Counted from the stretch's first letter, positions 27,880 through 40,815 are shown. The stretch: DNA of 64,000 nt from Streptomyces sp. NBC_01216 (GCF_035994945.1 NZ_CP108677.1:6138001-6202000), one strand, 5' to 3'. A program made the numbers and translations. Notes: generated by a model from the sequence alone, not told the origin.

Positions 27880-28713
27880 TCACGGCGCGGTGGCGGCGAA
27901 GAGGCGGCGCAGGGCGCGGCGCAGGCCGGAGAGGTCGCCGACCGGCTCGGGGAAGTCGAAGCGCGCGTCGAAGCAGCGCCGCGGCCCGGAGCTGAAGCGG
28001 ACGCGCAGGCCGAAGCGGTCCAGCGCCAGCGGCACCACGTCCTTCGTCGGAGCCATGGCCGCGGAGCGGGAGCCGAGCAGGCCGCCGAGCGCCCGCACCC
28101 GCTCCCCGTGGACCGCGTGCAGATGCTGGAGGAGTTCCGTCTCGTGGGCGTGCAGCGGGTCCGGGGCGGCGGCGGCGAACTCCTCCGGGTCGACCTCCGC
28201 GGCTCCCCACAGATCGTCGACCCGCACCTCGCCCACCTCCAGGCGGAGCATCATGGCGCCGGGGCCCGCGATCCCCGGCAGGCAGGTGAGCCAGCCGGAG
28301 ATCCAGGCCCGGCCGCGGATGCGGTGCGGGACGGAGACCGGCGCGACGTCGGTGAGCTCCAGGACGACGGCCAGTTCGTCGTCCTCGGCGTGCGTGGCGG
28401 CCCGTACCGGCGGCGCGTCCGCCGGGAAGAGCAGCAGGACGTCGCCGTCCGGACCGATCACCCGGGCCTGGGGCACCGGCGGCTCCGGGTGGGGGTCCGT
28501 GACCCCCGGGACGAGGAGCACCGCGGAGCATGTACTCTGTACGAGAGTTCGTGTGCGCTCGGCTGCTGACGGCATCCGTGCGATTTCAAGCCCGCTGGGA
28601 CGCGGCTGACCATGAGCTGAACGGACCTCCGTCACACCGATGCCATCCGAGGATGAAGCGTCGTTCTTTGTGCTGCTGTCTGTGATGCGCGTGGTGTTCC
28701 CAGGGCGAGACAT
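27880..28713 (-). CDS. DUF2470 protein, probable iron-regulated heme-utilisation-type protein
   Basis: The 277-residue protein has the DUF2470 region in its C-terminal third (FAAAAPDPLHAHETELLQHLH through the AMAPTKDVVPLALDRFGL segment), preceded by a split-barrel-like domain. DUF2470 occurs at the C terminus of HugZ-type heme-utilisation proteins. The start at 28713 is supported by AAGGAG 5 nt upstream. Family members, as I recall, begin at MPSAAER, which corresponds to the in-frame ATG at 28575, so the extra 46 residues may be a leader or an untranslated region. Codons 1-46 have low third-position GC. A strong iron box lies 15 bp upstream, predicting repression by the DtxR-family regulator DmdR when iron is plentiful. 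Confidence 0.75.
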   Translation of the reverse strand: MSRPGNTTRITDSSTKNDASSSDGIGVTEVRSAHGQPRPSGLEIARMPSAAERTRTLVQSTCSAVLLVPGVTDPHPEPPVPQARVIGPDGDVLLLFPADAPPVRAATHAEDDELAVVLELTDVAPVSVPHRIRGRAWISGWLTCLPGIAGPGAMMLRLEVGEVRVDDLWGAAEVDPEEFAAAAPDPLHAHETELLQHLHAVHGERVRALGGLLGSRSAAMAPTKDVVPLALDRFGLRVRFSSGPRRCFDARFDFPEPVGDLSGLRRALRRLFAATAP

Positions 28714-28727
28714 GCGATCTCCTTGAG

Positions 28728-28746
28728 TAAGGTGAGCCTAACCTAA
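28728..28746. promoter_or_regulatory. Iron box (DmdR/IdeR operator)
   Basis: Read on the minus strand, TTAGGTTAGGCTCACCTTA matches the IdeR/DmdR consensus TWAGGTWAGSCTWACCTWA at 18 of 19 positions. It lies in the 56-bp spacer between the divergent DUF2470 (start 28713) and rpsD (start 28770) genes. It overlaps the position where the DUF2470 promoter or 5' leader must be. DmdR bound with ferrous iron would block it. Confidence 0.85.
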
Positions 28747-28769
28747 CCTACAACGGAGGTCTGGAGAAC

Positions 28770-29384
28770 GTGCCTAACCAGTCGCGTCCCAAGGTCAAGA
28801 AGTCGCGTGCGCTCGGTATCGCGCTGACGCCGAAGGCTGTCAAGTACTTCGAAGCCCGCCCGTACCCGCCGGGTGAGCACGGCCGTGGCCGCAAGCAGAA
28901 CTCGGACTACAAGGTCCGTCTGCTCGAGAAGCAGCGCCTGCGCGCGCAGTACGACATCAGCGAGCGTCAGATGGCGCGCGCCTACGACCGGGCCAAGAAG
29001 GCCGAGGGCAAGACGGGCGAGGCGCTGGTCGTCGAGCTCGAGCGTCGCCTCGACGCCCTGGTCCTGCGTTCGGGCATCGCCCGCACCATCTACCAGGCCC
29101 GTCAGATGGTCGTCCACGGCCACATCCAGGTCAACGGTGGCAAGGTCGACAAGCCGTCGTTCCGTGTCCGTCCCGACGACGTCGTGATGGTCCGCGAGCG
29201 CTCGCGCGAGAAGCCGCTGTTCCACGTCGCCCGTGAGGGTGGCTTCGCCGCCGACGGCGAGACCCCGCGCTACCTGCAGGTCAACCTGAAGGCCCTGGCC
29301 TTCCGTCTCGACCGCGACCCGAACCGCAAGGAAATCCCGGTCATCTGCGACGAGCAGCTGGTCGTCGAGTACTACGCCCGCTGA
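28770..29384 (+). CDS. rpsD: 30S ribosomal protein S4 (zinc-free form)
   Basis: The 204-residue protein has the S4 body with [16 protein letters not shown] sequence (here [15 protein letters not shown]) and the S4 RNA-binding domain from about residue 90 ([19 protein letters not shown]). It binds 16S rRNA early in 30S assembly. The N-terminal zinc ribbon of the C+ form is absent: there is no Cys cluster, and the protein opens [15 protein letters not shown]. The GTG at 28770 has GGAGGTCTGGAG upstream. It stands alone, away from the alpha operon, as in other Streptomyces, and shares its 5' flank with an iron box. Confidence 0.95.
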   Translation: MPNQSRPKVKKSRALGIALTPKAVKYFEARPYPPGEHGRGRKQNSDYKVRLLEKQRLRAQYDISERQMARAYDRAKKAEGKTGEALVVELERRLDALVLRSGIARTIYQARQMVVHGHIQVNGGKVDKPSFRVRPDDVVMVRERSREKPLFHVAREGGFAADGETPRYLQVNLKALAFRLDRDPNRKEIPVICDEQLVVEYYAR

Positions 29385-29420
29385 TCACGGCGTCGTCACT
29401 CCGCGCACTCCGCGGTTCCC

Positions 29421-29465
29421 AGCCCGCCGCCTCCCCGCCCTTTCCGGTGGGGGAGCCGGCGGGCT
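29421..29465 (+). terminator. Hairpin terminator after rpsD
   Basis: An inverted repeat of about 16 bp with one mismatch (AGCCCGCCGCCTCCCC against GGGGAGCCGGCGGGCT) lies 36 bp after the rpsD stop. The loop is about 13 nt. Confidence 0.65.
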
Positions 29466-29619
29466 TCCGCGTTCACGGGGGCGTCCCGAGGAACAGCCGC
29501 GGGTGCGTCGCGCCGGCGGCGATGCGCGCCTTTATGCGGTACGGCGAGGGACCCCGGGCGCGATAGGGTCGGAGGACTACTTCTGGCAAGAGCCCAACGA
29601 CAGCAGAGAGCGGTGCGGA

Positions 29620-30051
29620 GTGACCGGTGGAGAGGTTGCCGGGATTCTGGTGGCCGTGTTCTGGGCGATTCTGGTCTCCTTCCTCGCCGTGGTGCTGGTG
29701 AGGTTGGCGCAGACGCTCAAGGCGACCACCCGACTCGTGGCGGACGTGACGGAACAGGCGGTACCGCTGCTCAGTGACGCGTCCGCGACCGTACGGTCGG
29801 CACAGACCCAGCTCGACCGGGTCGACGCGATCGCCTCGGACGTGCAGGAGGTGACGTCCAACGCCTCGGCCCTGTCGACCACCGTCGCCTCCACCTTCGG
29901 CGGCCCGCTGGTCAAGGTGGCGGCCTTCGGCTACGGCGTGCGCAGGGCGCTCGGCCGGACCCGGGACGCCACGCCGCAGGCACCCGCGCCACGCACCGTC
30001 GTCCTGGGCCGCACCGTGCCGTCCGCGAGGCGCCGTAAGCAGAAGGGCTGA
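29620..30051 (+). CDS. DUF948 single-pass membrane protein
   Basis: The 143-residue protein has an N-terminal transmembrane helix (about residues 4-26) and a coiled-coil stretch rich in Val/Thr/Ala that matches the DUF948 pattern (LRLAQTLKATTRLVADV-type). A basic C-terminal tail ends RRRKQKG. The function is unknown. The GTG at 29620 was chosen because the longer frame from 29503 has no ribosome binding site and crosses a likely promoter (TAGGGT at 29564). It leads a run with the next small protein, alaS and ruvX, all closely spaced. Confidence 0.8.
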   Translation: MTGGEVAGILVAVFWAILVSFLAVVLVRLAQTLKATTRLVADVTEQAVPLLSDASATVRSAQTQLDRVDAIASDVQEVTSNASALSTTVASTFGGPLVKVAAFGYGVRRALGRTRDATPQAPAPRTVVLGRTVPSARRRKQKG

Positions 30052-30057
30052 GCCGCG

Positions 30058-30408
30058 ATGTTCCGCCGCACGTTCTGGTTCACCGCGGGCGCCGCCGCCG
30101 GTGTGTGGGCCACCACCAAGGTCAACCGCAAGCTCAGGCAGCTCACGCCCGAGAGCCTCGCCGCGCAGGCGGCGAACAAGGCGATCGAGACCGGCCACCG
30201 CCTCAAGGACTTCGCCGTCGACGTCAGGGCGGGCATGGTCCAGCGCGAGGCCGAGCTGGAGGAGGTGCTGGGACTGGAAGACGCACCCGGGAGGGAACTT
30301 CCGGCACAGCGCCGTCTCTTCGCGATCGAGAGCCCCGACCGGCACCCCGGCAAGAACCGCACGCAATCCCACCCCACGATCCCGTACAACCGGAATGAGG
30401 ACCACTGA
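30058..30408 (+). CDS. Small hypothetical protein upstream of alaS
   Basis: The 116-residue protein begins [20 protein letters not shown], a probable signal-anchor or short transmembrane segment. An amphipathic helical stretch (about 25-75) and a polar C-terminal tail follow. It is conserved next to alaS in Streptomyces as I recall, and its role is unknown. It starts 6 bp after the DUF948 stop, and its stop overlaps the alaS ATG (TGATG). Confidence 0.8.
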   Translation: MFRRTFWFTAGAAAGVWATTKVNRKLRQLTPESLAAQAANKAIETGHRLKDFAVDVRAGMVQREAELEEVLGLEDAPGRELPAQRRLFAIESPDRHPGKNRTQSHPTIPYNRNEDH

Positions 30409-33077
30409 TGGAGTCGGCTGAAATCCGCCGCCGCTGGCTGAGCTTCTTCGAGGAGCGCGGTCACACCGTCGTCCCTTCGGCGTCGCTCATCGCGGACGAC
30501 CCGACTCTGCTGCTCGTCCCCGCGGGCATGGTGCCCTTCAAGCCGTACTTCCTCGGCGAGGTCAAGCCGCCGTTCGCGCGCGCCTCCAGCGTGCAGAAGT
30601 GCGTCCGGACGCCGGACATCGAAGAGGTCGGCAAGACCACCCGGCACGGCACCTTCTTCCAGATGTGCGGCAATTTCTCCTTCGGCGACTACTTCAAGGA
30701 AGGCGCCATCAAGCTGGCCTGGGAGCTGCTGACCACCTCGGTGGAGCACGGCGGCTACGGGCTGGACCCTGAGCTCCTCTGGATCACCGTCTACCAGGAG
30801 GACGACGAGGCCGAGCGCATCTGGCGCGACGTCGTCGGCGTCCCCGCCGAGCGCATCCAGCGCCTCGGCAAGAAGGACAACTACTGGTCCATGGGCGTCC
30901 CCGGCCCCTGCGGCCCGTGCTCCGAGATCAACTACGACCGCGGCCCGGAGTTCGGCGTCGAGGGCGGCCCTGCCGTCAACGACGAGCGGTACGTGGAGAT
31001 CTGGAACCTCGTCTTCATGCAGTACGAGCGAGGCGAGGGCACCGGCAAGGACGACTTCGAGATCCTCGGCGACCTGCCGTCGAAGAACATCGACACGGGC
31101 CTCGGCCTCGAGCGCCTGGCGATGATCCTCCAGGGCGTACAGAACATGTACGAGACCGACACCCTGAAGGTCGTCATCGACACCGCCACCGAGCTGACCG
31201 GTGTCGGCTACGGCAAGGCCCACGAGAGCGACGTCTCGCTCCGGGTGGTCGCCGACCACATGCGCACCTCGGTCATGCTGATCGGCGACGGTGTCACCCC
31301 CGGCAACGAGGGCCGCGGTTACGTGCTGCGCCGCATCATGCGCCGTGCCATCCGCAACATGCGGCTCCTCGGAGCCACCGGCCCCGTCGTCGGCCGCCTG
31401 GTCCAGACCGTGATCGACACGATGGGCGAGCAGTACCCGGAACTGGTCACCGACCGCGCCCGGATCGAGACCGTCGCCCTCGCCGAGGAGGCCCGGTTCC
31501 TCAAGACGCTGAACGCCGGAAGCAACGTGCTCGACGGCGCCGTCGTCGAGACCAAGGCCGCCGGCGGCACCGTGCTCGCCGGGGACAAGGCGTTCCTGCT
31601 CCACGACACCTGGGGCTTCCCGATCGACCTCACGCTGGAGATCGCCGCCGAACAGGGGCTCTCCGTCGACGAGCCGGGCTTCCGCCGCCTGATGCAGGAA
31701 CAGCGGGACAAGGCCAAGGCCGACGCCAAGGCCAAGAAGACCGGCCACGCCGACGTCGCCGCCTACCGCGAGATCGCGGACGGCAGCGGTGCCACCGAGT
31801 TCACCGGATACACCGACACCGAAGGCGAGTCGACCGTCGTCGGCCTGCTGGTCAACGGTGTCCCCTCGCCCGCCGCGACCGAGGGCGACGAGGTCGAGGT
31901 CGTCCTGGACCGCACCCCGTTCTACGCCGAAGGCGGCGGTCAGCTCGCCGACCAGGGTCGCATCAGGCTGCACAGCGGTGCCGTCATCGAGGTCCGCGAC
32001 GTCCAGCAGCCGGTTCCCGGTGTCTCCGTGCACAAGGGGTCCGTACAGGTCGGAGAGGTCACGGTCGGTTCCACCGCCTACGCCGCCATCGACATCCGGC
32101 GCCGCCGGGCCATCGCCCGCGCCCACAGCGCCACCCACCTGACGCACCAGGCGCTGCGCGACGCCCTCGGACCCACGGCCGCCCAGGCCGGTTCCGAGAA
32201 CTCGCCGGGCCGCTTCCGTTTCGACTTCGGCTCGCCCAACGCCGTCCCGGGCGCCGTCCTCACGGACGTCGAGCAGAAGATCAACGAGGTCCTCGCCCGT
32301 GAGCTCGACGTGCACGCCGAGGTCATGCCGATCGACGAGGCGAAGCGGCAGGGTGCCATCGCCGAGTTCGGCGAGAAGTACGGCGACAAGGTCCGCGTCG
32401 TGACCATCGGCGACTTCTCCAAGGAACTGTGCGGCGGCACCCACGTCCACAACACCGCCCAGCTCGGTCTGGTGAAGCTGCTCGGCGAGTCGTCGATCGG
32501 CAGCGGTGTGCGACGTGTCGAGGCCCTCGTCGGCGTCGACGCCTACCACTTCCTCGCCCGGGAACACACCGTCGTCGCCCAGCTCCAGGAGCTGGTCAAG
32601 GGCCGTCCCGAGGAGCTTCCGGAGAAGGTCTCCGCCATGCTCGGCAAGCTGAAGGACGCCGAGAAGGAGATCGAGAAGTTCCGCGCGGAGAAGGTCCTCC
32701 AGGCCGCCGCCGGCCTCGTCGAGGGAGCCAAGGACGTCCGGGGCGTCGCCCTGGTCACCGGCCGGGTCCCCGACGGCACCGGTGCCGACGACCTGCGCAG
32801 GCTGGTCCTCGACGTCCGCGGCCGCATCCCGGGCGACCGCGCCGCCGTGGTGGCCCTGTTCACCTCGGTCAACGGCAAGCCGCTGACGGTCATCGCCACC
32901 AACGAGGCCGCCCGCGAACGCGGCCTCAAGGCCGGCGAACTCGTCCGCACCGCCGCCAAGACCCTCGGCGGCGGCGGTGGCGGCAAGCCCGACGTGGCTC
33001 AGGGCGGCGGCCAGAACCCGGAGGCCGTCGGCGAGGCCATGCAGGCCGTCGAGCGCCTCGTGGCGGAGACGGCGTGA
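30408..33077 (+). CDS. alaS: Alanyl-tRNA synthetase
   Basis: The 889-residue class IIc synthetase has an aminoacylation domain beginning [18 protein letters not shown] and the class II motif 2 region near [11 protein letters not shown]. The editing domain has zinc-binding HSATH (about residue 570) and CGGTH (about 675), and a C-terminal DHHA1 oligomerisation and tRNA-binding domain ends with a Gly-rich GGGGGGKPD segment. It charges tRNA-Ala and clears mischarged Ser and Gly. The ATG overlaps the preceding stop, and ruvX follows within 3 nt. Confidence 0.97.
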   Translation: MESAEIRRRWLSFFEERGHTVVPSASLIADDPTLLLVPAGMVPFKPYFLGEVKPPFARASSVQKCVRTPDIEEVGKTTRHGTFFQMCGNFSFGDYFKEGAIKLAWELLTTSVEHGGYGLDPELLWITVYQEDDEAERIWRDVVGVPAERIQRLGKKDNYWSMGVPGPCGPCSEINYDRGPEFGVEGGPAVNDERYVEIWNLVFMQYERGEGTGKDDFEILGDLPSKNIDTGLGLERLAMILQGVQNMYETDTLKVVIDTATELTGVGYGKAHESDVSLRVVADHMRTSVMLIGDGVTPGNEGRGYVLRRIMRRAIRNMRLLGATGPVVGRLVQTVIDTMGEQYPELVTDRARIETVALAEEARFLKTLNAGSNVLDGAVVETKAAGGTVLAGDKAFLLHDTWGFPIDLTLEIAAEQGLSVDEPGFRRLMQEQRDKAKADAKAKKTGHADVAAYREIADGSGATEFTGYTDTEGESTVVGLLVNGVPSPAATEGDEVEVVLDRTPFYAEGGGQLADQGRIRLHSGAVIEVRDVQQPVPGVSVHKGSVQVGEVTVGSTAYAAIDIRRRRAIARAHSATHLTHQALRDALGPTAAQAGSENSPGRFRFDFGSPNAVPGAVLTDVEQKINEVLARELDVHAEVMPIDEAKRQGAIAEFGEKYGDKVRVVTIGDFSKELCGGTHVHNTAQLGLVKLLGESSIGSGVRRVEALVGVDAYHFLAREHTVVAQLQELVKGRPEELPEKVSAMLGKLKDAEKEIEKFRAEKVLQAAAGLVEGAKDVRGVALVTGRVPDGTGADDLRRLVLDVRGRIPGDRAAVVALFTSVNGKPLTVIATNEAARERGLKAGELVRTAAKTLGGGGGGKPDVAQGGGQNPEAVGEAMQAVERLVAETA

Positions 33078-33079
33078 CG

Positions 33080-33544
33080 ATGCGCCGTGGCCGTCGACTC
33101 GCGATCGACGTCGGGGACGCCCGGATCGGGGTCGCCTCGTGCGACCCCGACGGGGTCCTCGCCACCCCCGTGGAGACCGTGCCGGGGCGTGACGTACCGG
33201 CCGCCCACCGGCGGCTGGGACAGATCGTCGAGGAGTACGAACCGATCGAGATCGTCGTCGGCCTCCCTCGCTCCCTCTCCGGGGGCGAGGGCCCGGCCGC
33301 GGCGAAGGTCCGTGACTTCACCCGCGTACTGGCTCGGAACGTCGCCCCCGTGCCCGTCCGGCTCGTGGACGAGCGCATGACGACCGTGACGGCGAGCCAG
33401 GGACTGCGGGCCTCCGGAGTGAAGTCGAAGAAGGGCCGGTCCGTCATCGATCAGGCCGCCGCTGTGATCATCCTTCAGAACGCTCTTGAGTCCGAACGAG
33501 TATCAGGTAATCCGCCTGGCGAGGGCGTCGACGTGGTCATCTGA
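33080..33544 (+). CDS. ruvX: Holliday junction resolvase-like / pre-16S rRNA nuclease YqgF
   Basis: The 154-residue RNase H-fold protein has acidic catalytic residues in RLAIDVGDARIG, VGLPRSL and DERMTTV. YqgF is needed for 16S rRNA 5' end maturation in other bacteria. It usually follows alaS, as here. The ATG at 33080 is chosen to give the family N terminus [10 protein letters not shown] at 33074, which overlaps the alaS stop and has better ribosome-binding spacing, would add two residues. Confidence 0.93.
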   Translation: MRRGRRLAIDVGDARIGVASCDPDGVLATPVETVPGRDVPAAHRRLGQIVEEYEPIEIVVGLPRSLSGGEGPAAAKVRDFTRVLARNVAPVPVRLVDERMTTVTASQGLRASGVKSKKGRSVIDQAAAVIILQNALESERVSGNPPGEGVDVVI

Positions 33545-33645
33545 TCGCAATGCGGTAACGTTCCGCGCGATACGGCGGTGTTCGAACAGCTGCCGTACTA
33601 CGTAGAGGCGGATCGTCCGGACGTCTCGCGGCTGTTTGGGGATCG

Positions 33646-35424
33646 ATGACTGAGTATGGCCGGGGCCCCGGCTCCGAACCGTGGCATCCCGAGGACCCCT
33701 TGTACGGGGACCAGGGATGGGAAGGTCGGCAGCAGCACCCGCAGCATCCGCAGTACGGCGAGCAGGATCCGTACGGTCAGCGCCAGGGCGGCCAGGGCTA
33801 CCACGCCCCGCACCCACCGCAGCAGCCGCGGCAGCAGTCCTACGAGGACGCCCCGTCCGGCGAGGGCCGGTACGAGGCGGGCCCCTACGGTGACGGCGGG
33901 TACGACCGGTCCGGCTACGGCGACCCGGCCTACGGGGGACAGCAGCAGAACGCGTACGGACAACAGCAGCCGCAACAAGCTCAGGGACAGGGCTACGCGG
34001 CCTCCGGATACCCGGAGCAGCAGTACGACACGGGCTGGGACACGGGACAGGCGGCGATGCCGTACGGAGGTCCCCCGGCCGACGTCTACGGCGGCCGGAA
34101 CCCGGACCTCTACGGCACCCTCGAGGCGTACCCGCCGCCCGAGCCCCCCGGCCGGCGGCAGGACCCGCCGCGGCGGACGGCCGAGCCCGAGCCCGCGAAC
34201 GACTGGCAGGCGGAGACCCCGGAAGAGGAGAAGCATCCCTTCTTCACCGGCGAGGACGACCGCGACGAGCCGGACGACGCGTACGACGACGACCCCGCCC
34301 GGTCCCGCACCCGTGCGGGCGGCCGGGAGCGCCGGGGCAAGGGCAAGAAGAAGAGCAGGAACGGCTGCGCCTGTCTGGTCGTCGCCCTCGTCCTGGCCGG
34401 CGGGGCCGGCGGCGTGACCTATTTCGGCTACCAGTTCTGGCAGGGGCAGTTCGGCGCGGCGCCCGACTACGCGGGCGCGGGCTCCGGCTCCGTCCAGGTC
34501 GAGATCCCCACGGGCGCCGGCGGCTACGAGATCGGCAACATCCTCAAGCGGGCCGGCGTCGTCAAGAGCGTCGACGCCTTCGTTTCCGCGCAGGGCAGGA
34601 ACGCCAAGGGCAACACCATCCAGGCGGGCGTGTACACGCTGAAGAAGGAGATGTCGGCGGAGAGCGCCGTCTCGCTCATGCTGAATCCGGCGAGCCAGGC
34701 CAACTTCGTCATCCCCGAGGGCCGGCGGAACGTCTGGGTCTACGAGCAGATCGACAAGAAGCTCGACCTCAAGGCGGGCACCACGGAAGGCGTGGCCAAG
34801 AAGCAGGCAGGGAAGCTCGGCCTGCCCGACTGGGCCACCGGCCACACGAAGCTCAAGGACCCGCTGGAAGGTTTCCTGTTCCCGGCGAGCTACCCCGTAG
34901 CCAAGGGCCAGAAGCCCGAGGACGTCCTCCGCAAGATGGTCTCCCGGGCGAACCAGGAGTACGCCAAGTTCGACCTCGACGCCAAGGCGAAGGAACTCGG
35001 TGTCAAGGGGCCGTGGGAGCTCGTCACGATCGCGAGTCTCGTCCAGGCCGAAGGCACCTCGCACGACGACTTTCGGAAGATGGGCGAGGTCGTCTACAAC
35101 CGGATGAAGCCCTCGAACCCGCAGACCTACGGCAAGCTCGAGTTCGACTCCACGTACAACTACGTGAAGGGTCAGAGCAAGATCGACCTCACGCTCGAGG
35201 AACTGCGGAAGTACGACAACCCGTACAACACGTACTTCTACCGCGGCCTGCCGCCCGGTCCGATCGGCAACCCGGGCGCCGAGGCGCTCCAGGGTGTCGT
35301 CAACCCGACGAACGACGGCTGGTACTACTTCATCTCGCTCGACGGCAAGTCCTCGAAGTTCACCAAGACCAACGCCGAGCACCAGAAGCTGGTCAAGGAG
35401 TTCAACGCGACCAGGGGGAACTGA
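33646..35424 (+). CDS. mltG: Endolytic transglycosylase MltG
   Basis: The 592-residue protein has a very long cytoplasmic N terminus (about 235 residues) rich in Gly, Tyr, Gln and Pro, and a Lys/Arg-rich stop-transfer stretch. One transmembrane helix lies at about 240-262, followed by the extracytoplasmic YceG/MltG domain, in which the catalytic Glu is in SLVQAEGTS (about Glu469). MltG cuts nascent glycan strands and sets their length. The tail is unlike the short cytoplasmic end of E. coli MltG and is probably disordered, which may help it join polar growth complexes. The stop overlaps aroE (TGATG). It is 102 bp after ruvX. Confidence 0.92.
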   Translation: MTEYGRGPGSEPWHPEDPLYGDQGWEGRQQHPQHPQYGEQDPYGQRQGGQGYHAPHPPQQPRQQSYEDAPSGEGRYEAGPYGDGGYDRSGYGDPAYGGQQQNAYGQQQPQQAQGQGYAASGYPEQQYDTGWDTGQAAMPYGGPPADVYGGRNPDLYGTLEAYPPPEPPGRRQDPPRRTAEPEPANDWQAETPEEEKHPFFTGEDDRDEPDDAYDDDPARSRTRAGGRERRGKGKKKSRNGCACLVVALVLAGGAGGVTYFGYQFWQGQFGAAPDYAGAGSGSVQVEIPTGAGGYEIGNILKRAGVVKSVDAFVSAQGRNAKGNTIQAGVYTLKKEMSAESAVSLMLNPASQANFVIPEGRRNVWVYEQIDKKLDLKAGTTEGVAKKQAGKLGLPDWATGHTKLKDPLEGFLFPASYPVAKGQKPEDVLRKMVSRANQEYAKFDLDAKAKELGVKGPWELVTIASLVQAEGTSHDDFRKMGEVVYNRMKPSNPQTYGKLEFDSTYNYVKGQSKIDLTLEELRKYDNPYNTYFYRGLPPGPIGNPGAEALQGVVNPTNDGWYYFISLDGKSSKFTKTNAEHQKLVKEFNATRGN

Positions 35425-36254
35425 TGACCACACCACGGCGGGCCGCCGTCCTCGGTTCTCCGATCGCGCATTCGCTCTCCCCGGTGCTGCACCGGGCCGC
35501 GTACGCCGCGCTGGGCCTCGCGGACTGGTCCTACGACCGCTTCGAGGTCGACGAGTCGGCTCTGCCCGCTTTCGTCGCCGCGCTGGACGGCTCCTGGGCC
35601 GGTCTGTCGCTCACCATGCCGCTCAAGCGGGCGATCATCCCGCTACTCGACGAGATCAGCGGGACGGCGGCCTCCGTGGAGGCCGTGAACACGGTCGTCC
35701 TCACCGAGGACGGCCGCCGCGTCGGCGACAACACGGACATCCCCGGCATGATCGCGGCGCTGCGCGAGCGAGGTGTGGAGAAGGTGGAGTCCGCCGCCGT
35801 CCTCGGCGCGGGCGCCACCGCGTCCTCAGCCCTGGCCGCGCTCGCCAGGATCTGCGCGGGCCCCGTGACCGCTTACGTCCGCAGCGAGGCCCGCGCGGCC
35901 GAGATGCGCGGCTGGGGCGAACGGCTCGGAGTCGACGTCCGCACCGCCTCCTGGGAGGACGCCGCGGAGGCGTTCACCGCGCGACTGGTCGTCTCCACCA
36001 CCCCGGCCGGCTCGACCGACGCCCTGGCCGCGAAGGTCCCGGACACCCCCGGCACCCTCTTCGACGTGCTCTACGACCCCTGGCCGACCGCGCTCGCCGC
36101 CGCCTGGCGGGAGCGCGGTGGAGCGGTCCTCGGCGGCCTCGACCTCCTGGTCCACCAGGCGGTCCTCCAGGTGGAGCAGATGACGGGGCGCTCGCCGGGG
36201 CCGCTGGAGGCGATGCGGGACGCGGGCGCCGCGGCGCTCGCCTCGGCCCGCTGA
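35424..36254 (+). CDS. aroE: Shikimate dehydrogenase
   Basis: The 276-residue enzyme begins RRAAVLGSPIAHSLSPVLHRAAY (substrate-binding SLSP serines). It has catalytic Lys in LTMPLKRAI and Asp in VGDNTDIPGM, and an NADP-binding Rossmann motif VLGAGATASSALAAL. It reduces 3-dehydroshikimate to shikimate. The ATG overlaps the mltG stop. A 249-bp gap separates it from aroC. Confidence 0.94.
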   Translation: MTTPRRAAVLGSPIAHSLSPVLHRAAYAALGLADWSYDRFEVDESALPAFVAALDGSWAGLSLTMPLKRAIIPLLDEISGTAASVEAVNTVVLTEDGRRVGDNTDIPGMIAALRERGVEKVESAAVLGAGATASSALAALARICAGPVTAYVRSEARAAEMRGWGERLGVDVRTASWEDAAEAFTARLVVSTTPAGSTDALAAKVPDTPGTLFDVLYDPWPTALAAAWRERGGAVLGGLDLLVHQAVLQVEQMTGRSPGPLEAMRDAGAAALASAR

Positions 36255-36503
36255 GCGGCGACGGCCACCCACCGAATCCGCCCTCCGGGTGTCCCGGCGC
36301 GCCCGTCCGGCGCCGGCGGGGCACGCCCTTCGAACCGGCGTCCGGGCCCCGGGTGATCGGCCGGGCTTTTCGCTCCGTGTCGTCCGACTAATGGACCGGC
36401 TATCAGCGCGGGGCCCCGGACGTGGGAGGATCGAGGTCGGCGGGCCAGGGCCGCGCACCCGGCCGTGCCGTTGCAGTGCCAGGCGCGAGCATGAGGAGCA
36501 TCG

Positions 36504-39761
<3,258 letters not shown>

Positions 39762-39894
39762 CGGTCGCGCGGGCCCGTCCGGGGTCCGGCGGGCCGTCCG
39801 GGCACTTCCAACCGCCCCCGCCCGTTCTCCAGTTCGGGACCGGGGGCGGTAACGTTCCCCGGAGTATCGGCCGTACGAGACGGAGTGGCACCGG

Positions 39895-40815
39895 ATGCAG
39901 CACACCGTGGGGGCTCCGCCGCCACCGCCCGAGCGGCGCGGGGGTGCCCCGGGCGGGCCGGGCGGGCATCACCCCGTACCGCCGGCGAACCAGCCCGGGC
40001 AACAGGCCCCGTCCTCTCGGCACCCGGCCCCGCATCCGTCCGGGCCGCGGCCGGCGCCGCCCGCTCCGGGCGCTCCCCCGGCCGCCGGATGGCTCGCGGC
40101 CGGCGGCCCACCGCCGCACCCTGGCGCACCGTATCCGGGCCCTCCCCTCCCGGCACCGCCGCACCCCGCCGTCCCGCCGTCCGGTGACGCCACCGGGTAC
40201 GTACGGCTGCCCCCCGTCCCGGTGCCGTCCGCGCCGCTCGCCGAACCGGGCACCGGCACGGCGACGCTCGCCGTGCTGCTGATCGGCCCCGCCGGCGCGG
40301 GAAAGACGACCGTCGCCCGTCACTGGGCCCGGCACCGCCGCGTCTCCACCGCGCACATCAGCCTCGACGACGTCCGTGAATGGGTCTGCTCGGGTTTCGC
40401 CGACCCCCAGTCGGGCTGGAACGAGCACTCGGAGGCCCAGTACCGCCTGGCCCGCCGCACCTGCGGCTTCGCCGCGCGGAACTTCCTCGCCAACGGCATC
40501 TCCTGCATCCTCGACGACGCCGTGTTCCCGGACCGGCCCGTGGTCGGCCTCGGCGGCTGGAAGCGCCACGTCGGCCCGGGACTGCTCCCCGTCGTCCTCC
40601 TGCCGGGCCTGGAGATCGTTCTGGAGCGCAACGCCGAGCGCAGCGGCAACCGGCGCCTCTCGGACGAGGAGGTCGCCTCCATCCACGGCCGCATGGCGGG
40701 CTGGTACGGCTCCGGGCTGCCGATCATCGACAACTCGACGTACGACGTCGACACGACCGCCCGTGTCCTGGACGAGGTACTGGCGCGTTCCATAGCCAGC
40801 CCGCCCGCCTGGTAG
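39895..40815 (+). CDS. P-loop ATP-binding (kinase-like) protein with proline-rich N terminus
   Basis: The 306-residue protein has about 120 residues of low-complexity Pro/Gly/Ala/His, then a P-loop domain. Walker A is LLIGPAGAGKTTVARHW, with a possible second acidic motif in ISLDDVREW and SCILDDAVFPD, and a DNSTYDVD end. The fold resembles the AAA_33/polynucleotide- or zeta-toxin-like kinases. The substrate is unknown. The disordered N terminus may dock it to other proteins. It sits between the aro operon and the peptidase-efp-nusB group with its own upstream region. The ATG at 39895 has a weak GGAG 9 nt upstream. Confidence 0.8.
   Translation: MQHTVGAPPPPPERRGGAPGGPGGHHPVPPANQPGQQAPSSRHPAPHPSGPRPAPPAPGAPPAAGWLAAGGPPPHPGAPYPGPPLPAPPHPAVPPSGDATGYVRLPPVPVPSAPLAEPGTGTATLAVLLIGPAGAGKTTVARHWARHRRVSTAHISLDDVREWVCSGFADPQSGWNEHSEAQYRLARRTCGFAARNFLANGISCILDDAVFPDRPVVGLGGWKRHVGPGLLPVVLLPGLEIVLERNAERSGNRRLSDEEVASIHGRMAGWYGSGLPIIDNSTYDVDTTARVLDEVLARSIASPPAW

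Noticed and set aside
29503-29619. Extension of the DUF948 protein to 29503
   Set aside because: There is no ribosome binding site, the composition is poor, and a likely promoter lies in the extension. The GTG at 29620 starts directly before the transmembrane helix.
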